Assembly: GCF_000426825.1 (NCBI RefSeq)
Contig: NZ_AUGC01000004.1
Span: 248,001-312,000 of the forward strand
DNA: 64,000 bases
DNA from: Thermonema rossianum DSM 10300
Lineage (GTDB): Bacteria > Bacteroidota > Bacteroidia > Cytophagales > Thermonemataceae
Reading direction: 5' to 3'
In this document: in pieces, positions 61,801-64,000 of the stretch
Layout: each line of letters starts with the position of its first letter
How positions within the stretch are numbered: position 1 is the stretch's first letter
Program-made: the position numbers and the translations under genes
The notes under the pieces: generated by a model
The model's database searches: none
What the model was told of the DNA's origin: nothing
What the model saw: the letters and a program-made list of their open reading frames with translations, nothing else

Positions 61801-62194
61801 CATCGAATACCAGATCGCGTTCGGCAGTGATTTCCACGGCTTCCAGCTGCATGTCTTCGGGCACCAGCTTAATGTTCACCTTCAGGTCTTGCCCCAGCTT
61901 CAAATAAATATCTTCGAGGCGTTGTGTCCGGTAGCCGATAAAACTTACCTCCACGCGGTAGGGACCCCCTGCCGGCAGGTTTACCAAGCGAAAGGCACCG
62001 TTTTCTTCGGTGACGGCTCCGTATTCGGCGCCGGTGGGCAGGTGCACGGCTAACACCATGGCGCCCGGAAGTGGTTGTTGTTGGTCATCGACCACCACCC
62101 CGCTCATCGAAGCAGTGGTTACCTGTGCTTGTGCTGCAATGCCTGCCAGAAGCAAGAGGCACAGCGTGCATAAGTAAGTAAACGTTACTTTCAT
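58889..62194 (-). CDS. TonB-dependent receptor, Oar/SusC-like with carboxypeptidase-regulatory domain
   Basis: A 1101-residue outer-membrane protein. Signal peptide (MKVTFTYLCTLCLLLLAGIAAQAQ), an N-terminal beta-sandwich CarboxypepD_reg domain (about 28-115, ASMSGVVVDDQQQPLPGA), a plug domain (about 130-235, FVRLTPQFAPQDNGGLSFAG and NNVMIDGAVNNDVFG) and a long TonB beta barrel ending in VGVRYTF with a terminal Phe. Oar-type receptors lack a SusD partner; none is seen here, and the ligand (peptide, siderophore or glycan) cannot be read from sequence. It has a strong promoter and its own terminator. Confidence 0.93.
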   Translation of the reverse strand: MKVTFTYLCTLCLLLLAGIAAQAQVTTASMSGVVVDDQQQPLPGAMVLAVHLPTGAEYGAVTEENGAFRLVNLPAGGPYRVEVSFIGYRTQRLEDIYLKLGQDLKVNIKLVPEDMQLEAVEITAERDLVFDASRTGASTNITREQVENMPTLSRGLQDFVRLTPQFAPQDNGGLSFAGQNNRYNNVMIDGAVNNDVFGLNAQGTPGGRTGSQPISLDAIQEIQVLIAPFDVRQGNFVGGGVNAITRSGSNKVEGSAYFYGQNSDMVGRKVGDNEVDVTKFTYNQMGFRVGGPVIKNKLFFFVNGEIGRRTQPYSYDLGSYVNNDPTQLQQLTDELNQLRQLVINKFGYDPGDPAQPYDNIQNNNKAFIRFDYILNKKHRLTLRHNFIHAYSQEIFRSSSNFSFPNSGYDITNYTNTTVLELQSRFNNRMSNEFRVGYNNIYDVRDNKARPFPQLRVPNSSIGTVIIGTDRFAGLNSLKQDLIEITDNFTYVRGKHTFLAGTKTEIYFFDNKFIPSFTGEWSFNSVFAPTDPQAPDYSLESGIPTGYVKEYSRTGDPKQGAKWGAINPAIYIQDTYEPTANLRLTLGLRADIPFMVNDIDYNPTFEEVFGFPNNEKPKTRVLWSPRFGVNWDVAGKGKTQVRGGVGIFTGRPPFVWLSNQYSNTGVTFGAIQLAQADLNAIFEGLSPQERDAIISDPNYLPPNAGGTQGTSLINISNPDLRLPQVARFNAAVDQELPYGIVATAEFIYSKTLNDLYVRNLNLAGKQGVLNNEGRPVYGIPGQGPVLVAPNQFTGVYSLENTDGGYQYSLTGQLQKNGKNYFANVAYTYSIAKTIASGGASRAQSNFSNTPISGDPNNPTLGFSDYNLKHRLIAAGGYTFNYSKHASTQIALFYSAQSGRPYSFTVGNGGLQDINADGVIGNELIYIPRNANEIEFTDYTTTVTDANGQEVSYTVTAAEQWEAFNAFIENEPSLKNRRGQFAERNSADAPWNHSLDVRITQNLNTEAWGINHRLQLTLDIFNVFNLLNPAWGQIRFGRGNVLLADSYNTTTGNVRYRFNQSRAVPVEYDDQGNVTKVRLEFDKYGTSSFSSLWRMQVGVRYTF

Positions 62195-62245
62195 AAGTAT
62201 TTGATTTTTAGTTATGGCAATTGAACGAATCTACCAAATAGCTTG

Positions 62246-62276
62246 CAAAGCTACAATATACTTGCCGTAATGCCAA
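62246..62276 (-). promoter_or_regulatory. Promoter of the TonB-dependent receptor
   Basis: Minus strand: TTG (62276-62274), 20 bases, then TAGCTTTG (62253-62246). It matches the TTG-N20-TAnnTTTG form, about 50 bases ahead of the ATG at 62194. Confidence 0.7.
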
Positions 62277-62360
62277 GCTGCTTTGTATTAAAAAACTGTT
62301 AAAGAAACGCTTAACACAAAGATAATATGGGCAATCGTTTCCCTTTTGCGGGAATGTCCT

Positions 62361-62368
62361 TATATTTG
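62361..62368 (+). promoter_or_regulatory. -7 box of the endonuclease I promoter
   Basis: TATATTTG, exact TAnnTTTG, 40 bases before ATG 62409; a TTT near 62338-62340 is at a 20-base distance and may be a weak -33 box. Confidence 0.45.
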
Positions 62369-62408
62369 TAGCCCTTTTCTGATGGTTTTATTACATGCGC
62401 ATTACTTT

Positions 62409-64000
62409 ATGAAGCATTTTTATCGTTCTTTATTTCTTGTCATCGCAGCTTGCTTGTGGGCAGGCATCGTTTCTGTGGCACAACCTGCCAACTACTATAG
62501 TACGGCAGAAGGAAAAACGGGCTACGATTTGAAAACCGCCCTGCACAACATCATTAAAAACCACAACGTACAGAGCTACGGCTCGTTGTGGGGCCACTTT
62601 CAAAGCACCGACAAAAAGCCCAATGGCAAAGTGTGGGATATGTACTCCGACGTACCCGGCGGCACGCCTGCCTATGAATACAGCTTCGGCGGCAGCAACC
62701 AATGCGGCAATTATTCCAATGAAGGCGACTGCTACAACCGCGAGCACTCTTTCCCCAAAAGCTGGTTCAGCGAAGCCTCACCCATGTACTCCGACCTCTT
62801 TCATCTGTACCCCACCGATGGCTATGTGAATGGTATGCGATGGAATTACCCCTTTGGTGAAGTAGCCAATCCGGAAAAAGTATCCACCAATGGCTCTAAA
62901 CGTGGTCCGTGCAGCTATCCCGGCTATTCGGGCACTGTGTTCGAACCCATCGATGAATACAAAGGCGACTTTGCCCGCACCTATTTTTATATGGCTACCC
63001 GCTATCAAGATGTTATAGCCTCATGGGAGCATTACTCAAGTGAAGGCGATGCCGTTTTGGATGGTTCTTCCGACAAAGTATTTGAAGACTGGGTATTGAA
63101 CCTGCTGTACAGCTGGCATGTGCAAGACCCCGTTTCGCAGAAAGAAATAGACCGCAACAATGCCGTGTATGCCATACAAGGCAACCGCAACCCCTACATA
63201 GACCACCCCGAATGGGTGTCAGCCGTATGGGGGCTTACCCAGCCCACGCGTGTGTATTGGGCAGAAGCGGCAGCCATTGCCTACGAAGGGAGCGGCACGC
63301 CGGCTACCTACACCGTGGATGTCTTGCTCAACAACGACCTGGCAAACAGCTGCAGCGTGGACATTCAGACCGCAGGCACCGCCACCCTTGGCATCGATTA
63401 TACCCTCAGCACCACACAACTCACTTTCTCGGGCAACCAAACAAGCCAAACGCTGACCATTACCCTGCTTGACGATGCCATTACCGAAGGCGATGAGACC
63501 ATCGTCTTGACCCTGACCAACCCTACCAATGGACTGAACCTGAGCCAGCCGGCTACCTTCACCCTTACGCTCAAAGACGTGACGGCACGCCCCGCGCTTC
63601 AGTTTGCCAAAACCGCCGACAGCTTTAAGGAAGGTTTTGACTATCCTTTGCTGCTAAGCCTGAGCCGCCCCTTACCGAGCCCCGTTCCGTTACGCTTAGC
63701 ATTGAGGGCAGTGCTGTTTATGGCGAAGACTACGAAACGCTGCCCGCTGCCGATGGCAACAGCTTGACGCTGACCCTGCCCGCAGGGGTGCAGACCTATA
63801 GCCTTACCGTGCGGCTGAAAAAAGACAACCTGCCCGACGACGGCGAAACTGTCACTTTCCGCCTGGCGCAGCTGCCCGCTGCCTTGCAGGCCGGCACGCA
63901 GACCGCTTCGACGCTTACCATTATTGAAAACAGCGAATACATTACAGGAACCACTACCGGGGCTGCCGGGGTGCGCTTTTATCCCAACCCGGCCGGGCGC
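62409..64000 (+). CDS. Secreted endonuclease I with Calx-beta domain, T9SS type (frameshift; 3' end outside window)
   Basis: Signal peptide (MKHFYRSLFLVIAACLWAGIVSVAQ), then an endonuclease I domain (EndA/Dns fold): CYNREHSFPKSWF, SDLFHLYPTDGYVNG and NRNPYIDHPEW with His-metal residues. It likely degrades extracellular DNA. A Calx-beta domain follows (about 310-400). At the C-run 63668-63671 the frame breaks: one more C would restore a protein continuing LTEPRSVTLSIEGSAVYGED to the window end, where YPNPAGR marks the start of a T9SS sorting domain. As given, translation would stop at 63767. A sequencing error or true frameshift cannot be told apart here. The gene continues past base 64000. 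Confidence 0.87.

Noticed and set aside
1-64000. tRNA, rRNA, insertion sequences, prophage or CRISPR array
   Set aside because: No cloverleaf-like T-loops in gaps, no transposase or integrase motifs, no regularly spaced repeats were seen.

Overview
The window looks like a chromosomal segment of a Bacteroidota bacterium, probably of the Cytophagales type. The evidence is type IX secretion (T9SS) parts and sorting domains, a SusC/Oar-like TonB receptor, bacillithiol synthesis (BshC), rpsF-rpsR-rplI and rsfS-ftsH neighbourhoods of the Bacteroidota kind, and promoters of the TTG-N19/20-TAnnTTTG form instead of sigma70 boxes. I see no phage, insertion sequence, CRISPR array, rRNA or tRNA gene. Genes are dense, on both strands, in short operons.

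Layout. 1-13.9 kb: the 3' part of a porX-like regulator, a plsC acyltransferase, a secreted CHAT-TPR protein with a small secreted neighbour, a GHL10 glycosidase-like protein, a glutaryl-CoA-type dehydrogenase, a chromate transporter, a 2-oxoglutarate oxygenase and a 902-residue T9SS adhesin. 13.9-26.5 kb: an inverted-repeat element, tilS, a cyclic-nucleotide-binding protein, bshC, a folate cyclo-ligase, an EF-hand protein, the S6-S18-L9 operon, lipB, a sugar-phosphate isomerase, yraN and a PAP2 phosphatase. 26.5-32.7 kb: a complete trp attenuator (31-codon leader peptide with three consecutive Trp codons, antiterminator and terminator) ahead of trpE-G-D-C-F-B; trpA is absent. 32.8-39.5 kb: a hypothetical protein, a decayed gene copy, then a light-related cluster (DUF2256 mini-protein, DASH cryptochrome, DUF429, BLUF photoreceptor, two SDR-type proteins). 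39.5-50.8 kb: a lipoprotein, an outer-membrane barrel, a DUF1501/DUF1800 pair, a metallo-hydrolase, DUF92, a dienoyl-CoA isomerase, a PorE-like OmpA protein and birA. 50.9-64 kb: rsfS, ftsH, a LUD protein, lpxH, two Bacteroidota-type unknowns, a sugar transferase plus aminotransferase, a nucleoside phosphorylase, a large TonB receptor, and a secreted endonuclease I with a frameshift that runs off the window.

How it works together. Several genes serve one theme, the T9SS cell surface: regulation (PorX), periplasmic and outer-membrane parts (PorE-like, PorT-like barrel) and cargo (902-residue adhesin, DUF1501 protein, endonuclease). The best regulatory discovery is the trp attenuator, whose alternative RNA helices can be read base by base. 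The light cluster pairs a blue-light sensor with a DASH cryptochrome and includes a 54-codon gene that overlaps the cryptochrome start. Starts were chosen from family alignments known to me and from the sequence; no database search was run.
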